64,000 nt of DNA from Vibrio owensii CAIM 1854 = LMG 25443 (GTDB lineage Bacteria; Pseudomonadota; Gammaproteobacteria; Enterobacterales; Vibrionaceae), in assembly GCF_000817815.1 (NCBI RefSeq), contig NZ_JPRD01000017.1:1-64000 (forward strand). Direction: 5' to 3'. The position numbers and the translations under genes were made by a program. Below are positions 45,416 to 54,222 of this stretch, piece after piece. Within the stretch, counting starts at the first letter, position 1. Each line of letters starts with the position of its first letter. The notes under the pieces were generated by a model, which saw only the letters and a list, made by a program, of their open reading frames with translations, had not been told where the DNA came from and did no database searches.

Positions 45416-45721
45416 ATGTCTATGCCACTCAGTAAATTGGAAAAATTCTTCTATATCGACAAGCTTGTTATCCACTCTCTCGATCTCGCTCTGTATCAAG
45501 TATCCGTCTTGGTCGATGGAGAGGAACACTTTGTTACCGACGATAAAGGCAAATTTTTAAGAGCGCATTCGATACTGGAGTTGCAAAAGCAATGTCGTCA
45601 CTTGAAAGCGAAAAAGCAGGTGCTTCGCCAACAAAGTGCCTATGACGAAATGGTTGGACAGTCATCCAAAGATGGTACTAATGAATTAGAGGTTCCTCTG
45701 CGTGATAACCAGCTTTACTGA
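45416..45721 (+). CDS. DUF6482 protein
   Basis: This small 101-residue cytoplasmic protein is of the DUF6482 family, widespread in marine gammaproteobacteria. It is divergent from the photolyase gene with a 110-bp gap. GGAGG precedes the ATG. The function is unknown. Confidence 0.8.
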   Translation: MSMPLSKLEKFFYIDKLVIHSLDLALYQVSVLVDGEEHFVTDDKGKFLRAHSILELQKQCRHLKAKKQVLRQQSAYDEMVGQSSKDGTNELEVPLRDNQLY

Positions 45722-45799
45722 CTGAGAAATAACCAAAAATTGAACTCGACGCCATGTGATGCTTGCTAGACTGACATAAAGCATCACACGGAAACGGCT

Positions 45800-47188
45800 A
45801 TGCAGTATTACCCAACTCAAGACATTATCTCTGAGCAGCGGTTCGGTTTTGGGCCCCTTTATCAACACAGTTCGCCAAGTTTAGAAAAGCAACTAAGCAG
45901 TAAGACTTATTGGCATGAAGCAATAACCAAGTTACCGAGTACAAACGAAGTGTTGTTGGAACTGAGAAAGCTCAATGAAACCAAACGAGAGCTCAAACAA
46001 TCCCCAACCAAAAAGCGTGAAGTGCAAAAGCAAATCGGTGCGTTTTTTCGTGAGCAATATTTGCGACAAGTCGAGGCTCGCAACCAACAGACGTTGCACA
46101 CTCCATATGGATTTCAGGAACGCTTAATTCAATTTTGGAGCAACCATTTTGCTATATCGGCAGACACCCGAAAGGTACGTCCGATTGTGGCAAGCGTCGA
46201 AAATGAAGTGATTCGAGAACACTGGAATGGCAACTTTGTCGAGATGCTCTTAGCGGTGAGTCAGCACCCAACCATGCTGATGTTTCTGGATAACAACTTG
46301 TCGGTAGGGCCGAACTCCAAGCAAGGGCTCAAACAGGGTAAAGGGCTCAATGAAAATCTCGCGCGAGAAATCATGGAGCTGCACACGCTTGGTGTTGATA
46401 GCCAATATACACAACAAGACGTGATTGAACTGTCAAAAGCCATTACTGGCTGGAGTGTTGGATTCAAAGCACCAAAAGTTGGTTTCCAATTTAATTCAAG
46501 AACCCATGAGCCAGGCTCGATAACCCTGCTTGGCAAGCGCTATTCTCAGCAAGGTATTGAACAAGGACGAGCGTGTTTGAGAGATCTTGCGCTTCACCCT
46601 GATACCGCAAAACATATTGCACGTAAGTTGGCACAGCATTTCCTAGGGCCGTCCGGTGAAGGCTTGGTTGAACCGCTTAGCCAAGCTTACCTAAAAGGTA
46701 AAGGGGATTTGCTTCCGGTTTATCGATTGTTGATTCAAAGCGCTTTGAGCCAATCGGCAGAAGCGGTGCGTTTTCGCACTTCTCAAGAGTGGTTATTCGC
46801 GGTTTTGCGCAGTGCTGATGTCCGTTTTACCGAATCGAATGACATGCAAATGAGCAAATCGGGGAATAAATTACTTGGTGCGCAAAGAAGCTTAGGTCAG
46901 CCTCCTTTTATGGCGGGTTCTCCTGCTGGTTGGCCAGATAAAGACGCGGATTACAACAGTCCTTCGGCGCTAACTCAGCGGTGGCAGTTAGCGAATCGAA
47001 TCGCTCGGTTGGCGGTTAAAAGTGCCAAGTCCCAAGGTGCGAAACCACAAGCTTTTGTTGAGCAAATTAGCCAACAACTCTACGGCAATGCGCTAGATGA
47101 ACACACAAGGTTGGTGATGAACAAAGCCCCATCGGCAGAGATGAAGCTTTCTCTACTTTGGCTTAGCCCGCAATTTCAGTATCGATGA
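45800..47188 (+). CDS. DUF1800 protein
   Basis: This 462-residue protein is of the DUF1800 family. Family blocks include QFWSNHFAISAD, NLSVGPNSKQGLKQGKG, NENLAREIMELHTLGVD and HIARKLAQHFLGP. DUF1800 proteins nearly always sit next to a DUF1501 gene, as here, with six bases to the next start. The biochemical role of the pair is unknown. Confidence 0.9.
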   Translation: MQYYPTQDIISEQRFGFGPLYQHSSPSLEKQLSSKTYWHEAITKLPSTNEVLLELRKLNETKRELKQSPTKKREVQKQIGAFFREQYLRQVEARNQQTLHTPYGFQERLIQFWSNHFAISADTRKVRPIVASVENEVIREHWNGNFVEMLLAVSQHPTMLMFLDNNLSVGPNSKQGLKQGKGLNENLAREIMELHTLGVDSQYTQQDVIELSKAITGWSVGFKAPKVGFQFNSRTHEPGSITLLGKRYSQQGIEQGRACLRDLALHPDTAKHIARKLAQHFLGPSGEGLVEPLSQAYLKGKGDLLPVYRLLIQSALSQSAEAVRFRTSQEWLFAVLRSADVRFTESNDMQMSKSGNKLLGAQRSLGQPPFMAGSPAGWPDKDADYNSPSALTQRWQLANRIARLAVKSAKSQGAKPQAFVEQISQQLYGNALDEHTRLVMNKAPSAEMKLSLLWLSPQFQYR

Positions 47189-47193
47189 GGTGA

Positions 47194-48366
47194 GTGATGA
47201 CAATAGATAAACAAACGAACTTAACATCGACTCGTCGACAATTTTTAAAATCCGCTTTAGCCGTGGGCGCAACAAGCTTGTTGCCTAATGCAGTCTTTGC
47301 TCAATCTAGCTCTCCAAATATCTTTGTTTGGATTACTCTGCGTGGTGCGATGGATGGGTTAAACGTTGTGGTTCCTTATGCTGATAAGCAGTATTTAGCT
47401 CTCCGTCCGACGATTGGTTTAGCAACAGAAAAACTGAATAAACTCGACGATTTTTATGGTTTGCATCCGGCGATGAAAACCAGCTTCGAGTGGTATCAAG
47501 ATAAGCAGATGGCGATGGTGCACGCTTGTGCCACCGCGTATCGTGAGCGCTCTCATTTTGATGGGCAAAAGGTGTTAGAAAACGGTACAGACAATCCGTT
47601 ACATCGTGATGGGTGGTTAAACCGATTGCTGCAACTGGATGTCAAGTCGAAAGGTTTGGCGATCGATTCAGGGTTACCTTTGATTGTTCAAGGAGAGAAG
47701 GCAGTCAGCAGTTGGTATCCAAACAATTTGCAAGCGAGAGACAGCCAAGTGGAGCTGCTAGAGGCGTTGTTTCAAAGTGATGAGAAGCTTGCGAGTAATT
47801 TTGAAGAAGCGCTGAAGATTGAAATGATGTCGAATCGAAATCGTCCCGGTAAGCAGTTTCCTGTGTTGGCGTCTCAAGCGGGAACTTTTCTCTCAGCTGA
47901 AGGCGGTCCAAACATCGCGGTATTGGAACTGGGAGGGTGGGATACTCATGCTGGCCAAGGCGCAGAAACAGGGAGGCTTGCCAATCAATTGCGTAAATTG
48001 GATAACGGTCTTGCCAACCTAAAGAAAGCGTTAGGGGATAACTGGTCGAAAACCGTGGTGATGGCGGCAAGTGAATTTGGACGCACCGCAGCGGAAAACG
48101 GAACCAAAGGCACCGATCATGGAACAGCAAACGCCATGTTTATTGCTGGTGGAGCCATTGAAGGAGGCAAAGTATTGGGAGAATTCCCGGGGCTTGCCCA
48201 AGCTGAGCTCTATGAAGGGCGTGACTTAGCCCCTGCTAATGATATGAGGGCGGTGATCAAAGCCGTTCTACAGCAACACATGAGCATAGAATCGAGTGCG
48301 CTAGAAAGCGTATTTCCTGACAGCGGCTCAGATAAAGCTTACGCAGGCCTAATCAGAACATCTTAG
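47194..48366 (+). CDS. DUF1501 Tat-exported protein
   Basis: This 390-residue protein starts with a twin-arginine signal (TSTRRQFLKS, then a hydrophobic stretch ending NAVFAQ), so it is exported folded. The sulfatase-like DUF1501 core shows WITLRGAMDGLNVVVPYAD, LELGGWDTHAGQ, and EFGRTAAENGTKGTDHGTAN. It is co-transcribed with DUF1800. An enzyme with a metal centre seems likely. Confidence 0.92.
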   Translation: MMTIDKQTNLTSTRRQFLKSALAVGATSLLPNAVFAQSSSPNIFVWITLRGAMDGLNVVVPYADKQYLALRPTIGLATEKLNKLDDFYGLHPAMKTSFEWYQDKQMAMVHACATAYRERSHFDGQKVLENGTDNPLHRDGWLNRLLQLDVKSKGLAIDSGLPLIVQGEKAVSSWYPNNLQARDSQVELLEALFQSDEKLASNFEEALKIEMMSNRNRPGKQFPVLASQAGTFLSAEGGPNIAVLELGGWDTHAGQGAETGRLANQLRKLDNGLANLKKALGDNWSKTVVMAASEFGRTAAENGTKGTDHGTANAMFIAGGAIEGGKVLGEFPGLAQAELYEGRDLAPANDMRAVIKAVLQQHMSIESSALESVFPDSGSDKAYAGLIRTS

Positions 48367-48387
48367 TTTTTACCTTCCAACGATAAC

Positions 48388-48427
48388 AAAAACGCCCCCG
48401 TCTCTAAGCCAGAAACGGGGCGTTTTT
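48388..48427. terminator. Bidirectional terminator
   Basis: AAAACGCCCCCGT and ACGGGGCGTTTTT form a long stem between the converging DUF1501 and trhO genes. Confidence 0.88.
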
Positions 48428-48445
48428 GATTAATGTGTTTGAATC

Positions 48446-49426
48446 TTACGCTTGTTTGCGTTGCGCGTCTTTCTTTGCCAGTTTTTCTGCGCGTCGTTGC
48501 TCACGTTGTTTGGCACTCTCACCGCCGACGTGTTGCTCGCCACGAACCGCAGCTAACGACACTTGCTTTTCACGTTCGCGGAAGCGTGCTACCTGTTCTT
48601 CACTGTGTTTACCAAAACACTTCGGGCAGCTTACGCCTTGCTCAAACTGCTCTGATTGTTTGTCTTCTTCTGTGATGGGTAGTCGGCAAGCATTACACAA
48701 GTCGTAGTCCGCTTTTTCTAGTTGGTGGTTCACCGCAACGCGACCGTCGAATACATAGCAGTCGCCTTCCCACAAGCTTTCTTCTTCTGGTACTTCTTCA
48801 AGGTATTTCAGAATACCGCCTTCTAGGTGGTACACCTCATCAAAACCCTGCTCTTTCATGTAAGCGGTCGACTTTTCACAGCGAATACCACCCGTACAGA
48901 ACATCGCGACCTTTTTGTGTTTCTCTGGATCCATGTTTTGTTTTACATAGTCAGGAAACTCGCGGAACGTGTCAGTATTTGGGTTAACTGCACCTTTAAA
49001 TGTTCCGATCTCAATTTCATAGTCATTACGAGTATCAACCACAAATACTTCAGGATCAGCAATCAGATCGTTCCAATCTTGCGGCTTCACGTAGGTGCCA
49101 ACGACATGGCGAGGATCGATGCCTTCAACGCCCAATGTCACGATCTCTTTCTTTAGCTTTACTTTGGTGCGGTTAAACGGCTGAGTATCTGAGTACGACT
49201 CTTTGTAAACAATACCAGTAAGGCGAGGCTCGGCATTTAGCCATGCAAGCAGTGTATCAATACCTTCGCGTTTCGCTGCTACCGTACCGTTAATACCTTC
49301 ACTCGCCAGTAGCAACGTTCCATGTACACCGTGGGCTTCCATTAGGGCAAGCAATGGCTCGCGTAACTCTTGGTAGTTTTTCAGTTCCACAAACTTATAC
49401 AGGGCGCAGACAACATACTGACTCAT
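48446..49426 (-). CDS. trhO: tRNA uridine-34 hydroxylase TrhO (YceA)
   Basis: TrhO makes 5-hydroxyuridine at tRNA wobble position 34. The 326 residues contain the rhodanese-like domain with the active-site loop [10 protein letters not shown] (Cys177) and the N-terminal ferredoxin-like domain. A cysteine-rich part near residues 240-265 (CNACRLP, CPKCFG) looks zinc-binding. The tail is basic. Confidence 0.94.
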   Translation of the reverse strand: MSQYVVCALYKFVELKNYQELREPLLALMEAHGVHGTLLLASEGINGTVAAKREGIDTLLAWLNAEPRLTGIVYKESYSDTQPFNRTKVKLKKEIVTLGVEGIDPRHVVGTYVKPQDWNDLIADPEVFVVDTRNDYEIEIGTFKGAVNPNTDTFREFPDYVKQNMDPEKHKKVAMFCTGGIRCEKSTAYMKEQGFDEVYHLEGGILKYLEEVPEEESLWEGDCYVFDGRVAVNHQLEKADYDLCNACRLPITEEDKQSEQFEQGVSCPKCFGKHSEEQVARFREREKQVSLAAVRGEQHVGGESAKQREQRRAEKLAKKDAQRKQA

Positions 49427-49812
49427 GATTATTCCTTACTTTAAAGGGTCAATGGTTCGACGGCTCGATACCTAACAATTTTAGCGGCTCGGAGTATACC
49501 TGAGTAATTTAGTCGGAAATACGGACAAACTATGCGGATATTTTTAGTCACGTTGCCCCAGCGATTTTTTCAACAAATTTCAGCGCGTAGCATTGGAAAT
49601 TAAAGGGTATGAAAATTTGAACCAGATCACACTTGTTATTCTTTTCTAGAAATTAACTAAGTTAATGAAAATTAAAGCTTTGTGGAAAAATTCATCACTT
49701 TATCAGGTTTGTGGTGCTCGTCTCTGATTGCAGTTCCTGTCGAGCTTGGTGTCGGTGTCAATATGTTTCCTTACCCTCTCTATCGTCAGTTCTAACTTTT
49801 AAAAAACATACT
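49427..49812. other. Intergenic region between trhO and nrdA
   Basis: This AT-rich region between two divergent genes must hold both promoters. I see no ORF in it. The only clear motif is the Fur-like box that starts at 49813. Confidence 0.5.
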
Positions 49813-49833
49813 TGTAATGATAACTATTATCAT
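49813..49833. promoter_or_regulatory. Fur box upstream of nrdA
   Basis: The 19-bp stretch at 49813-49831 matches the GATAATGATAATCATTATC consensus at 15 of 19 positions. At its core ATGATAA-CTA-TTATCAT is a perfect 7-3-7 inverted repeat. It lies 59 bases upstream of the nrdA ATG. Confidence 0.7.
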
Positions 49834-49891
49834 CTAGATCTATTGCGTACATATGGTGCTCAACATTTAAACTACACACAAGATATAGATT

Positions 49892-52150
49892 ATGGACGTT
49901 ACAAAACGAGATGGACGGAAAGAAAAAGCCAGTCTAGATAAGGTGACTCGAAGAGCCGAAGCGCTGGCTGATGGACTAAAAGTTGAACCTATTGCGGTTG
50001 CACAACGCGTGGTAAGCGGTTTGTACGACGGCATTAAGGTGACGGAAATCGATGTGTTCCTCGCTGAAACGGCAGCAAGCCTTGCGACGGAACATCCTGA
50101 TTATGCCAAGCTCGCTGCTCGCGTGATGGTGAGTTCTCTGCAAAAAGAAACCAGCGGATACGCCACTGCAACACGTGAGCTCTCTGAAATCGGTATTCTT
50201 TCCGATGCTTACGTCGACTTTGTTGCCAAGAATCAGTTTGCGCTCGAAGACATGATTGACTACAAACGCGACTATCAGTTTGATTACTTCGGCTACAAAA
50301 CTCTCGAGCGTTCCTACTTGTTGAAAGTAAAAGGTGTGGTGGTTGAACGACCACAAGATATGTTCATGCGTGTAGCGGTCGCTGTCGCGGGTGACGATCT
50401 TGAAGAAATTAGAGAGCTATACGATTTGCTCAGTCTTGGCTACTACACCCACGCTACACCAACGCTGTTTAATGCTGGCTGTAAGATGCAGCAACTGTCT
50501 TCGTGTTTCCTATTAGCGATGCAAGAAGACTCCATCAACGGCATTTACGACACCCTAAAAGATTGTGCGCTGATTTCTAAATCGGCGGGTGGCATTGGGC
50601 TACACATCCACAATATTCGAGCGACTGGGGCGCCAATTATTGGTACTAACGGTGTGTCGAATGGCATCGTGCCAATGCTGAAAGTCTTCAATGAAACTGC
50701 TCGCTATGTCGACCAAGGTGGCGGTAAGCGCAAGGGTTCGTTTGCGGTTTATCTGGAACCTTGGCATGCGGATATCGAATCCTTCCTCGATTTACGTAAG
50801 AACCACGGTAAAGAAGAGTTCCGCGCACGTGATTTGTTCCTCGCTCTATGGGTGCCAGACTTGTTCATGGAACGTGTCGAAAACGACGCGGAATGGACTC
50901 TATTTAGCCCTCACAATACCAAGGGCTTGTCTGATTTATATGGTGCTGAATTTACTCAGAAGTACCAAGAATACGAGCGTATGGGCTTGGGCGTGAAGAC
51001 CATCAAAGCCCGCCAATTGATGACGCAAATCATTGAGTCGCAAGCTGAGACGGGAACACCGTACATGCTCTACAAAGACGCGTGTAATGAAAAGTCGAAT
51101 CAGAAAAACCTCGGTACCATCAAGTCGAGTAACTTGTGTGCAGAGATCATGGAAGTCTCGACGCCAGATGAAACGGCGGCTTGTAACTTGGCGTCTATGG
51201 CATTGCCTAAGTTCGTTACAGACACGGGTTTTGATTTCGATAAACTTCACCAAGTCACCAAAGTCGCGATTAAGAACCTCGACCGCGTTATCGATGTGAA
51301 CTATCACCCAACCGATAAGATTGAAAAATCGAACCACGCGCATCGTCCGGTTGGTTTGGGTATTCAAGGTTTGGCGGATGTGTTCTTCAAAATGCACCTT
51401 CCATTCGATAGCGAAGAAGCCTTGCAGCTAAACCGTGACATCGCGGAAACCATGTATCACGCCTCCCTTGAAGCGTCTTGTGAAATCGCGGTGCAAAAAG
51501 GCGCGTACTCCAGTTATGACGGCTCACCGATCAGTCATGGTCAGCTCCAATTTGATCTGTGGGGTGAACAACCAAGTAGCCGCTGGGATTGGTCACAGCT
51601 CAAGCGCGAAATCGCAGAGCATGGTGTGCGTAACTCGCTACTGATTGCTCAAATGCCAACGGCGTCGACAGCACAAATTTTAGGTAACAACGAAGCGTTT
51701 GAAGCGCAAACCAGCAATATCTACAAACGCCAAACCTTGTCGGGTGAGTTCATCATCATCAACAAACACTTGGTAAGCGATCTGGAACAGCGCGGTCTTT
51801 GGACGAGCAAAATCCGTGACGCCATTATTCTCAATAACGGTTCAGTACAAGGCATTGATGCCATTCCAGACGATCTTCAATCCGTGTATCGCACCGTGTG
51901 GGAAATCTCTCAGAAAGTGATCATTGATATGTCGGCAGCTCGTGCCCCGTTTGTTTGCCAATCGCAAAGCCTCAACTTATGGCTCGCATCACCAACATTC
52001 GCCCAAATCAATGCGATGCACTTCTACGCGTGGAAACATGGTCTAAAAACCGGCATGTACTACTTGCGCTCCAAGCCATCGACGAATGCGGTGAAAGTCA
52101 CCGTTGGTCAGCAAAGCGAAGATGAAGAGTGCCTAAACTGCGGCGCATAA
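49892..52150 (+). CDS. nrdA: Ribonucleotide reductase large subunit, eukaryote-like NrdA
   Basis: This is the class I ribonucleotide reductase alpha chain, 752 residues. It opens with one ATP-cone (VTKRDGRKEKASLDKV, residues 3-18, to about 90). The catalytic set is Cys205 (QLSSCFLL), Asn414, Cys416 and Glu418 (SNLCAEI), and Cys431 (ETAACNLAS). Their spacing equals that of human R1 (211 and 15 residues). The C-terminus ends ECLNCGA, like human ECLMCGS, and differs from E. coli NrdA. Many blocks follow the human protein (LERSYLLK, SAGGIG, ARYVDQGG, PTASTAQILGNNE). It heads an operon with nrdB and a glutaredoxin. It has no good Shine-Dalgarno. Vibrios normally have the E. coli type on the main chromosome, so this is a second set. 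Confidence 0.95.
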   Translation: MDVTKRDGRKEKASLDKVTRRAEALADGLKVEPIAVAQRVVSGLYDGIKVTEIDVFLAETAASLATEHPDYAKLAARVMVSSLQKETSGYATATRELSEIGILSDAYVDFVAKNQFALEDMIDYKRDYQFDYFGYKTLERSYLLKVKGVVVERPQDMFMRVAVAVAGDDLEEIRELYDLLSLGYYTHATPTLFNAGCKMQQLSSCFLLAMQEDSINGIYDTLKDCALISKSAGGIGLHIHNIRATGAPIIGTNGVSNGIVPMLKVFNETARYVDQGGGKRKGSFAVYLEPWHADIESFLDLRKNHGKEEFRARDLFLALWVPDLFMERVENDAEWTLFSPHNTKGLSDLYGAEFTQKYQEYERMGLGVKTIKARQLMTQIIESQAETGTPYMLYKDACNEKSNQKNLGTIKSSNLCAEIMEVSTPDETAACNLASMALPKFVTDTGFDFDKLHQVTKVAIKNLDRVIDVNYHPTDKIEKSNHAHRPVGLGIQGLADVFFKMHLPFDSEEALQLNRDIAETMYHASLEASCEIAVQKGAYSSYDGSPISHGQLQFDLWGEQPSSRWDWSQLKREIAEHGVRNSLLIAQMPTASTAQILGNNEAFEAQTSNIYKRQTLSGEFIIINKHLVSDLEQRGLWTSKIRDAIILNNGSVQGIDAIPDDLQSVYRTVWEISQKVIIDMSAARAPFVCQSQSLNLWLASPTFAQINAMHFYAWKHGLKTGMYYLRSKPSTNAVKVTVGQQSEDEECLNCGA

Positions 52151-52201
52151 ACCTACCTCGTCAATTAAAAGATTCACATCAACCGAAAGTAAGGAAACGG
52201 T

Positions 52202-53134
52202 ATGATTGTTAAAAACAAATTTAGCTTGTTCCCCATTCAATACGAAGAGATTTGGCAAGCGTACAAAACGCACGAAGCGGCTTTCTGGACGACAGAAGAA
52301 CTCGATTTTGCTCAAGATCTTGTTGATCTTGCCAAGCTTACCGAAGGCGAAAAGCACTTCATTCGACATGTGTTGGCGTTCTTTGCTCAGAGCGAGGGGA
52401 TGATCAACGAGAACTTATTGACTCGATTTTATGGCGAAATTGAAATTGCAGAAGCACGCTGTTTCCTTGCTTTGCAGGCATTTAATGAAGTCATTCACGC
52501 AGAGACTTACGCACTGCAACTCGAAACTTACATTCCCGATGTTGAAGAGCGTGAGCGCTTGTTCAATGCGATTGAAAACGTCCCGACCGTGAAGCGTAAG
52601 GCGGAGTGGGTAATGAAGTGGATCTCTTCCGATAAACCATTGGCAATGCGCTTGATCGCCTTTGGTCTAGTGGAAGGCTTGTTCTTCGCTGGCAGCTTCT
52701 GTGCCATTTATTACTTCCGTAAACGTGGTTTGCTAGCTGGTTTGGCAGCAAGTAATGACTTGATTGCTCGTGATGAAGGGTTGCACTTTAGCTTCTCTGC
52801 GCTGCTATTCAAAACCTTAGGTCAAGGCAAGGTGACACAACAAGAGTTTGAAGAGATTTGCCGAGAAGCGGTTTCAATTGAGAAGGAGTTTGTAACGGAA
52901 GCCTTACCAGTGGACTTGATTGGTATGAATGCTGAGTTGATGTGCCAATACATTGAGCACACTGCCGATGTTATCGCTGGCTTGTTTGGTTTCAACCCGA
53001 TCTTTGGTGCTGAAAACCCATTTGATTACATGCGTTTGCTGGACATGGAAGGAAAAACCAACTTCTTCGAAAAACGCGTTACTGAGTACAAACGACCTCA
53101 AGATCGCCAGTTGAGTTTTGATGCAGATTTCTAA
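52202..53134 (+). CDS. nrdB: Ribonucleotide reductase small subunit, eukaryote-like NrdB
   Basis: This is the radical-generating beta chain, 310 residues, shorter than human R2 because it lacks the N-terminal extension. The dinuclear-metal ligands are Asp35, Glu96, His99, Glu158, Glu192 and His195, and Tyr103 is the radical tyrosine. The ISRDEGLH-type block reads IARDEGLHFSF. The C-terminus LSFDADF matches the R1-binding tail of eukaryotic R2 (FTLDADF), and NPFDYMRLLDMEGKTNFFEK matches the eukaryotic block. AAGGA precedes the ATG. Confidence 0.95.
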   Translation: MIVKNKFSLFPIQYEEIWQAYKTHEAAFWTTEELDFAQDLVDLAKLTEGEKHFIRHVLAFFAQSEGMINENLLTRFYGEIEIAEARCFLALQAFNEVIHAETYALQLETYIPDVEERERLFNAIENVPTVKRKAEWVMKWISSDKPLAMRLIAFGLVEGLFFAGSFCAIYYFRKRGLLAGLAASNDLIARDEGLHFSFSALLFKTLGQGKVTQQEFEEICREAVSIEKEFVTEALPVDLIGMNAELMCQYIEHTADVIAGLFGFNPIFGAENPFDYMRLLDMEGKTNFFEKRVTEYKRPQDRQLSFDADF

Positions 53135-53159
53135 CGGTAAGGAATAGCAGAGAAGAGTG

Positions 53160-53402
53160 ATGAAAATAGAAATGTACAGCAAGGAGCAGTGCTCCCAATG
53201 TGAAACCGCAGCAATGTGGTTACAAAATCAGGGCTTTAACGTGGCAACGCTCAAGTTAGATGTGGAGTTTGATCGGGAAACTTTGTTCGAGTTATTCCCA
53301 ACCGCAAGAAGCTACCCACAGTTTATGCTTGATGGCGAACCGATTGGTGATTTCAGTCGCTTAAAATCGGCACTCGCTTTTGAGCAAAACGCTGCTTTCT
53401 AA
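53160..53402 (+). CDS. Small glutaredoxin-like protein in the nrd operon
   Basis: This 80-residue glutaredoxin has the active-site motif CSQC (Cys11-Cys14) after MKIEMYSKEQ. The cis-proline region is SYPQFMLDGEPIG. The ATG at 53160 is 25 bases after nrdB. It probably supplies electrons to the reductase, like NrdH or GrxC. Confidence 0.9.
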   Translation: MKIEMYSKEQCSQCETAAMWLQNQGFNVATLKLDVEFDRETLFELFPTARSYPQFMLDGEPIGDFSRLKSALAFEQNAAF

Positions 53403-53413
53403 ATTAGGTATCG

Positions 53414-53445
53414 AATCCCCTTTTATTGAGAAAAGGGGATTTTTA
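53414..53445 (+). terminator. Terminator of the nrdAB-glutaredoxin operon
   Basis: AATCCCCTTTT, loop ATTGAG, AAAAGGGGATT, then T run. Confidence 0.9.
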
Positions 53446-53633
53446 TTTCCACTTAAATTTTGTGGATGTTCAAATTATCAGTAAAAACTCGTAAAACTGT
53501 TGAAAACGTACTCGACATAAATGGTCGAAATTTGTACTGTTGATTCGCTTCACATTCCTAAAACTTCTTATCCGATAATCAGTTGAAGCAAAGATCTGTG
53601 CTTGATACAGGTCGGTTGGCAAAGGAATTCAAC

Positions 53634-54122
53634 ATGCAACAGTTTCATATCAGAAGACTAAGAGAAGAAGACGTCCCACTGTTGAAAACGCTCTTGGTCG
53701 AACTCGACACCTCTCATTATAATGCTGAGCCAGATTTCTACCGTTCTCCGGAAGAAATGGCGCAGTTAAGGGAAGATCGCAACATCTTCGATAAATATTT
53801 TGATGGCAGCATCACGGCTTTTATCGCGTGTTCTAACCGACAGGTGGTTGGTTTTATCTCTGGCACCGTGCGAGAGGTCAACTCGATTCTCTCTCCAGAA
53901 AGACGCGTCGGTTATATCAATGAATTGGTGGTGTCTGAAAGCCATCGTAACTTAGGTATTGGCTTGTCTTTGATGGATAAAATCGAGAGTGATTTGTGCA
54001 GCCAAGACATTGAAGAGCTCGGTTTAACCGTGGCGTCATTTAATCACGAAGGCGAAGATTTCTACCATAAGATGGGTTACCGCGTGATCACCAAAATGAT
54101 GACTAAACGAGTCAAAGACTAG
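53634..54122 (+). CDS. GNAT family N-acetyltransferase
   Basis: This 162-residue acetyltransferase has acetyl-CoA motif A (YINELVVSESHRNLGIGLSL, near residues 95-114). The ATG at 53634 follows AAAGGA; the upstream in-frame TTG at 53583 has no such site. The substrate is unknown. Confidence 0.88.
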   Translation: MQQFHIRRLREEDVPLLKTLLVELDTSHYNAEPDFYRSPEEMAQLREDRNIFDKYFDGSITAFIACSNRQVVGFISGTVREVNSILSPERRVGYINELVVSESHRNLGIGLSLMDKIESDLCSQDIEELGLTVASFNHEGEDFYHKMGYRVITKMMTKRVKD

Positions 54123-54150
54123 CGCTAATTTAAACCTGAATCGAACCAAG

Positions 54151-54185
54151 AACGCCTCTCTATCTTGTGATAAAGAGGCGTTTTT
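54151..54185. terminator. Bidirectional terminator
   Basis: AACGCCTCT and AGAGGCGTT pair across a long loop, followed by T5. Confidence 0.85.
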
Positions 54186-54222
54186 CTATCTAGGTTTTTA
54201 GCGAATTCTGAGCGCTAGCCGT

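Noticed and set aside
47705-48130. 141-codon frame antisense within the DUF1501 gene
   Set aside because: It is a shadow of a conserved gene and matches nothing known.
49876-49891. ACACAAGATATAGATT as an NrdR box before nrdA
   Set aside because: The match is weak and there is no second box at the usual spacing.
50936-51397. 153-codon frame antisense within nrdA
   Set aside because: It is a shadow of a strongly conserved coding region.
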